DNA of 34,304 bases from a virus, in the IMG/VR virus record IMGVR_UViG_3300033146_002768, positions 1 through 34,304 of that record; one strand, written 5' to 3'. This document shows positions 15,723 to 22,646 of this stretch, in pieces. The position numbers and the translations under genes are program-made. The stretch's first letter is position 1; each line of letters begins with the position of its first letter. The notes under the pieces are model-generated. The model worked only from the letters and a program-made list of their open reading frames with translations. It was not told the origin of the DNA and ran no database searches.

Positions 15723-15789
15723 ACACAAGGAAACTCCATATTTGACATATTCTAATATTTAGAAAATGATGATATGCTTTTTCCTGTGT
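15723..15789 (+). ncRNA. Candidate structured RNA: nested rod-like hairpin
   Basis: Three coaxial stems can form: ACACA/TGTGT and GGAAA/TTTCC separated by one bulged A, then CATAT/ATATG after a 3x3 internal loop, with an apical TTCTAA-TAT-TTAGAA hairpin. The arms run from 15723 to 15789. It lies in a stretch without genes, between a gene-end hairpin and an isolated AAAGGAGG. It could be a small RNA, a leader element or an attenuator. No known family is recognised. Confidence 0.4.
15742..15770 (+). promoter_or_regulatory. Possible sigma70-type promoter
   Basis: TTGACA at 15742-15747 is a perfect -35 hexamer. After a 17-base spacer, AATGAT at 15765-15770 matches four of six bases of TATAAT. 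It lies in an intergenic stretch ahead of the small ORF. The same bases take part in the nested hairpin, so the reading is uncertain. Confidence 0.35.
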
Positions 15790-15792
15790 CGG

Positions 15793-15800
15793 AAAGGAGG
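15793..15800 (+). promoter_or_regulatory. Orphan perfect Shine-Dalgarno without a start codon
   Basis: AAAGGAGG is the best ribosome-binding match in the intergenic region, yet no ATG, GTG or TTG follows at normal spacing (the next bases are AAGTTCGTATTTTC). It may be a regulatory or ribosome-docking site, or the remnant of a lost leader peptide. Confidence 0.3.
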
Positions 15801-15863
15801 AAGTTCGTATTTTCATAATTTATAAACATTCATTTTATTAAGGATGGAAAGGTGTCACTTGGT

Positions 15864-16040
15864 ATGTCGAATAATAATACATTAAAGAAAAGTGTAACCA
15901 AAATTAAAAATAAAGTTATTAACTGGTTACATGTTGCTAATTTGAAGCAACTTTTAGAGATAAGTAAGTTTATTGGAATTCGCATTAGTTCTGAAGATTT
16001 AAAAAAGTTGAACGATAAAATTGATAAGGACCAGGGTTAG
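15864..16040 (+). CDS. Small basic helical protein, unknown function
   Basis: 58 aa from ATG 15864, with AAAGGTG about ten bases upstream. GTG 15852 is an in-frame alternative adding four residues. Lys-rich and helical (TLKKSVTKIKNKVINWLHVA, LKQLLEISKFIGIRISSEDL), compatible with a small DNA- or RNA-binding protein or a leader peptide. It is isolated between two hairpin-rich spacers. Its reality rests on the start site and length only. Confidence 0.5.
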   Translation: MSNNNTLKKSVTKIKNKVINWLHVANLKQLLEISKFIGIRISSEDLKKLNDKIDKDQG

Positions 16041-16197
16041 ATCACCTGAATCTCTATTAATTCACATGCCAAATAAAAGTTATAATATGATTGTATCATC
16101 TATTATAATTTTATTTCTAACAACGTTATAATTAGTTTATCAAGCATTTGTCCTTGATCTTCTATTTATAATTACGACGAATAAATCTTTTGTAATC

Positions 16198-16214
16198 AAC
16201 TAGCATGACTAGTT
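16198..16214 (+). repeat. Short inverted repeat
   Basis: AACTAG and CTAGTT surround CATGA (16198-16214), a 6-bp stem three bases before the long inverted repeat. It is possibly part of the same structured element or a protein-binding site. Confidence 0.35.
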
Positions 16215-16216
16215 CG

Positions 16217-16296
16217 GTGCCTTAAGTTTATTTCATATGATTTGTCTAATACATTAGTTTGTATTGGGTATTTTATATGAAATAAACTTAAGGCAC
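16217..16296. repeat. Perfect 22-bp inverted repeat with a 36-nt spacer
   Basis: The left arm, 16217-16238 (starting GTGCCTTAAG), is exactly the reverse complement of the right arm, 16275-16296 (ending CTTAAGGCAC). The spacer contains a second small palindrome, CTAAT-AC-ATTAG (16246-16257). As RNA it would be a very stable hairpin. As DNA it could be a cruciform, replication signal, transcription stop or recombination site. The rest of 16041-16369 holds no supported gene. Confidence 0.8.
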
Positions 16297-16369
16297 TGGA
16301 TTGGTCATGTATGTTAATAAGACACTAAAACTTTTTGTCGTTTTTTGTCGCTTGAAAAAAGGATATATT

Positions 16370-16939
16370 ATGAAATTAATTACAACAGAAAAATTTATAG
16401 AAAAATTAGAATGTGATATTTATCCAATCACACTTGTCAAATTTCTATTAAATAAAAGAAAGATATTAGATTATTTTTCAAAAGCAGCGAAAGATGACTT
16501 TTATTTAAAAGGACTAAAATATAAAGTCGATCATACTGATTGTCCTGTATGTTTACAAAAGAAAGATATGTTATGCAGACAACACACATCTATTCAAAGA
16601 GTTTTAAATACAGATACAGTTGCTTTTGATATGGATACTAAAGTTTTCTTTTATAAAAATGAGATTTTCAAAATGGTAGGAAATAGATTAGTTATTATAT
16701 ATTGTCCTCACCCAAAGTTGATTGATGGAGTTATAACTGATAAAAAAGTTAGAAAAATAATTCCTATCACTATTGAAGATCCTGAATTGATTGAATTGCC
16801 AGAGTATACAACTATAGTAAAATTTGTAGCGTCTCAGTTAGAAGATCAACATATGAAATGTTGGTTTAATAATGAATTTTATTTAGCAACTATGCCTGGC
16901 GAAAAAATAATAAACTTTTGTTTAATACCAAATAACTAA
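16370..16939 (+). CDS. Unknown protein with CPVC motif
   Basis: 189 aa from ATG 16370, chosen because AAAAAAGGA lies at good spacing. The frame opens upstream at 16301, but that region follows the long hairpin and lacks a site. Two Cys-containing spots, DCPVCLQKKDMLC (a CxxC plus Cys, followed by His) and YCPHPKL, could bind zinc. The C-terminal half is beta-rich. There is no membrane segment. I do not recognise a family. It is the first gene of the replication region and is 20 bases upstream of the possible SSB gene. A direct repeat of TTTTGTCG lies in its leader (16333-16350). Confidence 0.72.
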   Translation: MKLITTEKFIEKLECDIYPITLVKFLLNKRKILDYFSKAAKDDFYLKGLKYKVDHTDCPVCLQKKDMLCRQHTSIQRVLNTDTVAFDMDTKVFFYKNEIFKMVGNRLVIIYCPHPKLIDGVITDKKVRKIIPITIEDPELIELPEYTTIVKFVASQLEDQHMKCWFNNEFYLATMPGEKIINFCLIPNN

Positions 16940-16958
16940 AATAATAGGAGAACACGTT

Positions 16959-17915
16959 ATGGGACAAGATTTTAATGAGTATGCAGATTTAGGTCAAACA
17001 GGTTACAAGAGTACTGAACCCGTAAAACCCGAAGATGAATTTTTCCATTCACTATATATTTCTGGAGTTTCAAGACAGAATCATATTAATGTAACGGAAG
17101 AAGCTGGCAAAATGCAGATTAGAGGAATTCAATATAATCTAACAGATGTTAATATGATTATAACTCATGTTAAAAAGATTCTTTGTAAAAATGAAACTGG
17201 TGCTGACCAAAAACAAAAAGTTGGTTGTTTCAGTTTTAAGAAAGAACCTCAACCACCTTGGGTTGGTTGGAATAACAGAGTATGTGGTACTAACTCTGCT
17301 GAAAGAGCTGCAAATTCTTTTTGTAAAGACTGTAGAGAACAGATAATTGTGGCTGGTATTTTTGTTGATGATGCAGGAAATCCAATTCTTCATGCAGAAA
17401 CCAAATCACCATTGTTTATATTTTTAAGAGGTAGAGGAATGAAATATAATAATGTTTCACAATTCCTTGCTGATTGTTATAAAGAAGAAGTTGTAAACCC
17501 AATCTTCTTACCTGCAACTCCAGAAAGTACTGAGTTCGAAAAGATTGCTGTAAATAATAAAAGAGCTGTTACAAAAATTGGTATGGGGAAAGCTAAATCT
17601 AACTATGGTGATAAAGATGTATTTACATTCACCAAAGGAACTATATTAGATAATCAATCAATTTTCAATATCCTTGAAATTTCTAAGAAGTCTTTAGCTA
17701 AATTCAATGAGAAATTTGATTGGAGTAAACCTACTACAGAACCTGCTGGAACAACTGGATATGCTGATGCTGGTGGTCCTCTTGGTCAACCTGTAGATCA
17801 ATCAAATGTTATTCCAGAAGCAAAAGTTGAAGAAGGAGCGGCACCTAAAGAAACTGCAGCACCTCAACAACAAACTGCTCAACCTACATTTAATTTTGAA
17901 GATATTAAATTTTAA
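16959..17915 (+). CDS. Candidate single-strand DNA-binding protein
   Basis: 318 aa with AGGAGA upstream. About residues 60-240 form a globular region containing several Cys (ILCKNE, KVGCFSF, NRVCGTNS, SFCKDCREQ) that could hold a zinc ion. From about 255 the chain becomes a disordered Pro/Gln/Ala/Gly-rich tail, ending in a short acidic-hydrophobic tip, FNFEDIKF. A globular core, flexible linker and acidic tip ending in Phe is typical of SSB proteins (E. coli SSB ends DDDIPF). The position at the head of a replication region fits. I do not recognise the core sequence, so this is inferred from architecture. A phage recombination mediator is the main alternative. Confidence 0.45.
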   Translation: MGQDFNEYADLGQTGYKSTEPVKPEDEFFHSLYISGVSRQNHINVTEEAGKMQIRGIQYNLTDVNMIITHVKKILCKNETGADQKQKVGCFSFKKEPQPPWVGWNNRVCGTNSAERAANSFCKDCREQIIVAGIFVDDAGNPILHAETKSPLFIFLRGRGMKYNNVSQFLADCYKEEVVNPIFLPATPESTEFEKIAVNNKRAVTKIGMGKAKSNYGDKDVFTFTKGTILDNQSIFNILEISKKSLAKFNEKFDWSKPTTEPAGTTGYADAGGPLGQPVDQSNVIPEAKVEEGAAPKETAAPQQQTAQPTFNFEDIKF

Positions 17916-17924
17916 TCGAAAAAT

Positions 17925-17963
17925 AATATGATCTTTCTCTAATAGAATGAGGGAGATCATATT
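17925..17963 (+). terminator. Hairpin terminator candidate, 15-pair stem
   Basis: AATATGATCTTTCTC (17925-17939) and GAGGGAGATCATATT (17949-17963) pair over 15 positions, including two G-U pairs, with a 9-nt loop. It starts nine bases after the stop of the candidate SSB gene. It lacks a strong U-tract, but a strong 3'-end hairpin is clear. Confidence 0.65.
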
Positions 17964-18006
17964 AATCCAATGAAGGTTTTATTAATTAAAATCGGAGGAT
18001 GCTACT

Positions 18007-18363
18007 ATGAAAGATCCATGTGAAGATTGTTTAGTTAAAATTGTTTGTATTAGAATGTGTCCAAAAGTTATTAAATTCTATAAAGATCGAGTTAGGTTAA
18101 GACCTAAACATGAAGTTGAATTGGCTACTGGTTATCATTGGGAAGATGATTATACTGATAAAGATGGCAAAGTTCATATTTCAGGTACAATGAATAGAAT
18201 AGAAATAACTAAAAAAGAAGAAGAAGTTGATGAAAAAGAGAAAAGATTATTCGACTTAGAATCAGCAAGAATTAAGAAAAAATCAAAAAAGAAAGAATCA
18301 ACTGGATTCATAAAAATAACACCCAGGTTTATTGCAGCATTTTCACAATGGTTAAAAACATGA
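18007..18363 (+). CDS. Small protein with PCxxCLxxxxCxxxC motif
   Basis: 118 aa, with CGGAGGA upstream. The N-terminus MKDPCEDCLVKIVCIRMCPK holds four Cys in a PCxxCLxxxxCxxxC pattern, probably a zinc or Fe-S site. The rest is charged, with a Lys/Glu-rich coil (EKRLFDLESARIKKKSKKKE). The same N-terminal motif recurs in the next gene and at 29003-29179, so this is a small family of paralogues. Function is unknown. The stop overlaps the next gene's ATG. Confidence 0.75.
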   Translation: MKDPCEDCLVKIVCIRMCPKVIKFYKDRVRLRPKHEVELATGYHWEDDYTDKDGKVHISGTMNRIEITKKEEEVDEKEKRLFDLESARIKKKSKKKESTGFIKITPRFIAAFSQWLKT

Positions 18364-18569
18364 AGAATCCATGTGAAGAATGTTTAGTAAGAGTTAGGTG
18401 TTGTAAAATGTGTGAAAAAGTTAAACCGATTTGGGGTAAAAGATTAAATAATTATCCCAACGCTTTATCTGCTTTAGCTAAATTGTCAAAAGAATTAAGA
18501 GTTAAGAAAACCATATACTGGTGGTTTGAGAAATTAATTGAAGAGTCAAAAGAAAGGAAAATGTTATGA
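18360..18569 (+). CDS. Small protein with PCxxCLxxxxCxxxC motif, second copy
   Basis: 69 aa. ATG 18360 overlaps the upstream stop (ATGA) and gives an N-terminus, MKNPCEECLVRVRCCKMCEK, directly comparable to that of its neighbour. An in-frame ATG at 18348 lies inside the upstream gene and is less likely. After the Cys motif the chain is basic and helical, with KKTIYWWFEKLIEE near the end. It is overlapped at its stop by the MoxR-type gene, so it is probably co-expressed with the ATPase/VWA pair. Confidence 0.72.
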   Translation: MKNPCEECLVRVRCCKMCEKVKPIWGKRLNNYPNALSALAKLSKELRVKKTIYWWFEKLIEESKERKML

Positions 18570-19792
18570 GTACAACCGAAGAACAAAAATACTTTGAACG
18601 CTTGAATATTCCGGTTTTATCAATTGAAGGAATAAAGAATTTAATTAGAGATGATATAGTGGATACTTTAGCGGCTTGGAAAAGAGGACGTGATGTTGAT
18701 AAACAGTGTTTCCATATTATTGGACCTGCTGGAGTTGGTAAGACAGCCATTTGTGACCAGTTAAGAGCAGAGTTATCAGAAATAACTCAGAAACCATTTG
18801 AAATGATTATGTTGAAATCACCAGTATTATCAAGAGATGATATAATGATTCCATTTCCAGTTGTAGGTAATGGTAATAGAACATTTGAAATGTTATATTC
18901 AGACTTTGTTCCTCAAGGTGAAGATACTTTTGGATTATTTGTTATTGATGAATGTTCACGTGGAGATCATTCTCTACAACAAATGTTTTGGCAAGTACAA
19001 AATGAATACAAAATTCATTTAAAGGATTTTCCAAAAGGTTGGTTTGTTATAACAACTGATAACCCAGATGATTCTGAATATCAAATGGACACAATGGAAG
19101 ATGCTGCAGGGCTTAGAAGACAACTTCATCTTTATACAGAAGTTAGTACAAGAGATTTCCTTGCATTTGCTGATGAAGCAGAATTTCATCCATTAATCAT
19201 TGAATTTATATCAACGAATCCTGAGTATATTTATGATTTTCAAGCTCAGAAAATTGGATCAGTATTTGCAAATCCTGCAAGTTATGAAAAACTTTCAGAA
19301 CATCTTTGGAAAATTGATAAAGATGAGAAACAAAACTTTTCAACAAATGATATGAATAGAATAGAGGCATTAGCATCTGGTCTATTGAATGTAAATAAAG
19401 CAAGATTGTTTATTGAATTTGCAATGGAAGGTAAAGATATTAATCCAAAAGATATATTCTTCAATTATCCAAAAGTTAGGAAAAATATTAAAGAACTTAT
19501 CACTAAGAAAGATAATGCAGGTATTTCAAAAGTAGTTGGTAGTTTTATTAATTATATGACTGCTTCGATGCCTGAATATAAAAAAGATGGAAAAGAAGTA
19601 GGGTATGCAGGTGAATTTCTGACTTCGGTCCCAATTGATGCAGCAGCATTATTTGTTACAACAATTGACGGTTTGGATAGAGAATCTAAGCGATTTCTCT
19701 ACATGACTGATTTACACATTGAGCTTATGAAACAGGGAGCATATAAAAACGGATTCTATGATGATATAATTAAACTTAGTGAGCGAGAATAA
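18566..19792 (+). CDS. MoxR-type AAA+ ATPase
   Basis: 408 aa. Walker A GPAGVGKT at 53-60, Walker B LFVIDEC at 124-130, and the sensor-1 segment ITTDNP around 162-167 are in the order and spacing of MoxR/RavA-type AAA+ ATPases. The phrases 'LQQMFWQVQNEYKI' and 'ITTDNPDDSEY' resemble the MoxR pattern, where the ATPase remodels a partner. The partner is very likely the VWA protein encoded 11 bases downstream, as MoxR and VWA genes typically pair. In phages such pairs are not well characterised. The target is unknown and could be the RNA polymerase, the topoisomerase or a host complex (inference). Its start overlaps the preceding small gene. Confidence 0.87.
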   Translation: MSTTEEQKYFERLNIPVLSIEGIKNLIRDDIVDTLAAWKRGRDVDKQCFHIIGPAGVGKTAICDQLRAELSEITQKPFEMIMLKSPVLSRDDIMIPFPVVGNGNRTFEMLYSDFVPQGEDTFGLFVIDECSRGDHSLQQMFWQVQNEYKIHLKDFPKGWFVITTDNPDDSEYQMDTMEDAAGLRRQLHLYTEVSTRDFLAFADEAEFHPLIIEFISTNPEYIYDFQAQKIGSVFANPASYEKLSEHLWKIDKDEKQNFSTNDMNRIEALASGLLNVNKARLFIEFAMEGKDINPKDIFFNYPKVRKNIKELITKKDNAGISKVVGSFINYMTASMPEYKKDGKEVGYAGEFLTSVPIDAAALFVTTIDGLDRESKRFLYMTDLHIELMKQGAYKNGFYDDIIKLSERE

Positions 19793-19803
19793 AAGGTGAA
19801 GGT

Positions 19804-21240
19804 TTGAAAATAACTCCAGAAGAAAGATTGAAAGAATTAATTGCTCAAATGACAATCAAACCTGGAAATGAAAACATCTCTTATAATTATTTTGGTTATG
19901 TATTTAATAGAATTAGAAGAGTTCGTGATGACTCATTAAAATCTATAATGGGGGTATCACCACGAAAAGATGGGACTTTAGCATTGTTGTATAATACAAA
20001 TTATTTTGATGGAACTACTGATCAAGTAATGCGAAAAGTAATAGAACATGAAGGTATGCATGTGTTGAATAAACACATTCCAAGATTATTAAGACTTTTA
20101 GCAAACGAAGTTGATGAAAGAAAAAAATATGCTAAATCAAGAATCTTTAATACCGCTGCTGATTGTGCTGTTAATCCCGCTATTAATATGCCAAAGACGA
20201 TTATCATAGCTGATAAACCATGGAATGGTTGTTTTCCAGAATTGTATGAATGTGATGGTAAAGTGTTGGAAGATAATAAACCAACTGAATATTATTATTA
20301 TAAACTTTTAAAACAAGCAAAGAAGAACGCTAAAGAACAACAGAAAAAGTGTGATAAATGTGACGGTAAAGGAAGTAATTCTGATTGTCCATTTAGCGGA
20401 AAAGATGATGATGGTGAAGGCGAATGTAAGATGCCATCATCTGGTGATGGATTACCTATTGATGGTGCAGGCGAAATGTATGATATTGTTGGAGATCACT
20501 CTACATGGGGTGATGTAGCTGGTGAAGTTGCTGATTTAAATTCTCTATCAAGAAAGATTGATAGTCAGATTCAAGAGATTATAAGAGATTCAGTTAAAAA
20601 CTTTAGTCATAGACGAGGGTTTTTACCTTCTCATATTAACTCTTTGATTGATGCAGCCTTACAACCGCCTAAGGTTCCATATTATCAAATTATTAGCAAG
20701 TTGATTAAAGGATCAAGATATAGTAAATTCAAAAGATCTTTGTCCAGAATCAATAGAAAAAGAACATATGCTTTTGCAATAGGTGATGATGGTATACCAG
20801 CTATATCACCATTTCCTGGTAAGACGAGAGACTTTACTTTTAAAATTGTATTATTAATTGATACATCAGGTAGTATGAGTATTGATGATATTAGAGAAGC
20901 TCTTTCAGGTTGTAAGAACATAATTGAGAAAGATAGACATTGTGAAGTTACTGTTCTTGAAAATGATGCTCAACTTCAAAAAGAATATAAAGTTAAAAGA
21001 ATTAGCGATATTCAATTTAACATCGCTGGTCGAGGCGGCACAATGTTACAAGAAGGTCTTGAAAGAGCAAGACAAATTAATCCAGACGTAGTATTAGCAT
21101 TTACTGATGGTTATTGCGAAAATGTAAATGATTATTCAAAAAAAGAATTACCTAAAAAAATTATATGGGTAGTTCAAAAAGGAGGAACTATAGATACTAT
21201 TAATCAAACAGGTTATATTGTGAGGGTTGATAATGGATAA
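19804..21240 (+). CDS. Metallopeptidase-like plus VWA domain protein (MoxR partner)
   Basis: 478 aa. The start is TTG at 19804, with AAGGTGAAGG ahead of it. The N-terminal domain has a zinc-peptidase-like HEGMH (82-86) and a later NTAADCAVNPAI segment, the layout of DUF2201-type putative metallopeptidases. A Cys cluster CDKCDGKG...DCPF...GECKM (183-208) lies in an acidic linker. The C-terminal VWA-like domain has a complete MIDAS start, LLIDTSGSMS (D353, S355, S357), with a later VLAFTDGY. Proteins of this class act with MoxR ATPases as metal-dependent adaptors. Proteolytic activity is unproven. The 3' end (IVRVDNG) is repeated at the end of the following HNH gene. Confidence 0.85.
   Translation: MKITPEERLKELIAQMTIKPGNENISYNYFGYVFNRIRRVRDDSLKSIMGVSPRKDGTLALLYNTNYFDGTTDQVMRKVIEHEGMHVLNKHIPRLLRLLANEVDERKKYAKSRIFNTAADCAVNPAINMPKTIIIADKPWNGCFPELYECDGKVLEDNKPTEYYYYKLLKQAKKNAKEQQKKCDKCDGKGSNSDCPFSGKDDDGEGECKMPSSGDGLPIDGAGEMYDIVGDHSTWGDVAGEVADLNSLSRKIDSQIQEIIRDSVKNFSHRRGFLPSHINSLIDAALQPPKVPYYQIISKLIKGSRYSKFKRSLSRINRKRTYAFAIGDDGIPAISPFPGKTRDFTFKIVLLIDTSGSMSIDDIREALSGCKNIIEKDRHCEVTVLENDAQLQKEYKVKRISDIQFNIAGRGGTMLQEGLERARQINPDVVLAFTDGYCENVNDYSKKELPKKIIWVVQKGGTIDTINQTGYIVRVDNG
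21215..21236 (+). repeat. 22-bp direct repeat flanking the HNH gene (left copy)
   Basis: This string (ATATTGTGAGGG...GATAATGG) covers the last codons of the VWA gene, a GAGG Shine-Dalgarno and a start codon. It recurs at 22035-22056 with one T/C change. Each copy supplies the ribosome site for the gene that follows. Confidence 0.85.
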
Positions 21241-22060
21241 ATGTAAAATATGTGATTTAGAATTTAAATCAAGAAGAGCTTTAGCTATACATGTAACTAA
21301 ATCACATAAAAATATCAAATGGAAATTATATAAAAGAAAGTATGAAAATTCTTGTATAAATAATCCATTTGTATGTGAATTATGTAACTCATGTTATTCT
21401 ACCCCAAGAGGTTTAATAAATCATTTAAAAAGAACTGAAAAATTATGTCTTAGTGATTATTCTATTTTATATCCAGAAATACAGGAAAAAATAAATTCTT
21501 ATTATAAAGTATTTCTAAAAAATAGATATATTATAGATAATGAAACTGATTGTTGGAATTGGAATGGAACTATAGATAGAGATGGATATGGTTCTTATTA
21601 TAATAAACGAGCACATAGACTTTTTTATGAAATGTATATTGGAGATATTTCAGATGGTCTTTTGATTTGTCATAAATGTGATAATCCAAAATGTGTTAAT
21701 CCAAAACATCTCTATATGGGAACTAATCAAGATAATATGAACGATATGGTTAATCGAGGACGTTCTTTAAAAGGTGAATTAAATCCAGCTAAAAGAAAAG
21801 ATGTAAAAGTAAAAATAAGTAAAAATAATTCAATGTTAAAACAAGAACATAGAAACAAACTAAGTAAAAAATTTAAAGGTAGAAAAAAACCTAAATATAA
21901 TTACTTTATTGTTTCTCCAGATAATAAAAAATATCAAACAAATAATTTATTTAAATTTTGTAATGATATGAATTTGAATTATCGTTCTATGTTAGAATTA
22001 TCATCAAATCAAAGGAATACTTATAATAATTGGAATATTGTGAGGGTCGATAATGGCTGA
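21233..22060 (+). CDS. HNH homing endonuclease with C2H2 fingers and NUMOD-type tail
   Basis: 275 aa from ATG 21233, which has GAGG at good spacing. A TTG two codons earlier is possible. Two C2H2-type fingers lie at the N-terminus (CKICDLEF...HVTKSH and CELCNSCY...HLKRTE). The HNH domain is of the I-HmuI-like (HNH_3) type: CWNWNGTIDRDGYGSYY, AHRLFYEMYIG, CHKCDNPKCVNPKHLYMGTN. A NUMOD-like helix and a C-terminal module (FIVSPDNKKYQTNNLFKFCN...NWNIVR) finish the chain. It differs in family from the other HNH genes here. Its last residues, IVRVDNG, copy those of the upstream gene through the flanking repeat. It is a probable free-standing homing endonuclease. Confidence 0.88.
   Translation: MDKCKICDLEFKSRRALAIHVTKSHKNIKWKLYKRKYENSCINNPFVCELCNSCYSTPRGLINHLKRTEKLCLSDYSILYPEIQEKINSYYKVFLKNRYIIDNETDCWNWNGTIDRDGYGSYYNKRAHRLFYEMYIGDISDGLLICHKCDNPKCVNPKHLYMGTNQDNMNDMVNRGRSLKGELNPAKRKDVKVKISKNNSMLKQEHRNKLSKKFKGRKKPKYNYFIVSPDNKKYQTNNLFKFCNDMNLNYRSMLELSSNQRNTYNNWNIVRVDNG
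22035..22056 (+). repeat. 22-bp direct repeat flanking the HNH gene (right copy)
   Basis: A copy of 21215-21236 with one mismatch (C at 22048 versus T at 21228). It gives the HNH protein its IVRVDNG end and gives the next gene its Shine-Dalgarno and ATG (22053), so insertion of the endonuclease gene harmed neither neighbour. Confidence 0.85.
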
Positions 22061-22274
22061 ATTTTATGATGAATTGTTTGATGTATTGCCTATCAACGAT
22101 ATGGATGTTGATATAATCTATCCAGACGGTAGTAAGAGTGAGATGTATGTTCAAAAACTACCTACTATTGGTGAGATGTTTTGTGGTCATATTGTTGATA
22201 AAGTAATCATAAATAAAAAATATAAAGAGAATGAATGTGAAGCAAGAATTGAACTTATAAGAAAAAAGGATTAG
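22053..22274 (+). CDS. Small acidic protein, unknown function
   Basis: 73 aa. The ATG overlaps the end of the HNH gene and uses GAGGGT as ribosome site. The N-terminus is acidic (MAEFYDELFDVLPINDMDVD) and the rest is short beta-strand-like (VDIIYPDGSKSEMYVQKLP). There is no recognisable motif. Before the HNH insertion it would have overlapped the end of the VWA gene, so it probably belongs to that transcription unit. Confidence 0.65.
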   Translation: MAEFYDELFDVLPINDMDVDIIYPDGSKSEMYVQKLPTIGEMFCGHIVDKVIINKKYKENECEARIELIRKKD

Positions 22275-22278
22275 AAAA

Positions 22279-22587
22279 ATGAAACAAGTTAATTATTATC
22301 TTAGAGAAGATGGTCAGCCAAAAACAGCTGTAGCAATTCTGCAAAACGAACTTGGTGACACAGCAAGAGGTGTAGCTATCTGCAGTCCAAGAGATCAATT
22401 TATTAAAATCGAAGGTAGAACTCTATCTATAGATAGATGTGCTAAGGCATATAGAATGGAAAAATCTTTCGGTCCGATAAGACGTGAAGGAATGATTGTT
22501 GATGAAAAGTTTAAATTTAAATGTGAATTTATGCCTGAACTAACTGAATTTGAGAAAGGATTACTTGAAGACCCTGAGTCTGTATAA
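22279..22587 (+). CDS. Small protein, unknown function
   Basis: 102 aa, four bases after the previous stop, with AAAAAGGA upstream. Mixed charge, with GVAICSPRDQFIKIEGRTLS and a Cys-containing acidic C-terminus (FKCEFMPELTEFEKGLLEDP). There are no membrane segments or known motifs. A strong hairpin follows (22598-22627), so this gene likely closes the MoxR/VWA unit. Confidence 0.68.
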   Translation: MKQVNYYLREDGQPKTAVAILQNELGDTARGVAICSPRDQFIKIEGRTLSIDRCAKAYRMEKSFGPIRREGMIVDEKFKFKCEFMPELTEFEKGLLEDPESV

Positions 22588-22597
22588 TTATTAATAA

Positions 22598-22627
22598 TGT
22601 GAGGGTTATTATAGATTAACCCTCACA
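22598..22627 (+). terminator. Hairpin terminator candidate, perfect 11-bp stem
   Basis: TGTGAGGGTTA (22598-22608) and TAACCCTCACA (22617-22627) pair perfectly around an 8-nt loop in the 59-base gap before the topoisomerase gene. It is GC-richer than its surroundings. It lacks a long U-tract, but its position supports transcription termination or mRNA processing. Confidence 0.65.
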
Positions 22628-22646
22628 CAACTTTAAAGGAACATTT

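Noticed and set aside
16036-16050. ATCACCT string resembling the 3' end of 16S rRNA
   Set aside because: Only about ten bases match and no other rRNA sequence is present. Chance is sufficient.
16301-16369. Upstream extension of the 16370 gene
   Set aside because: It begins next to the long inverted repeat and has no ribosome site, whereas ATG 16370 has a good one.
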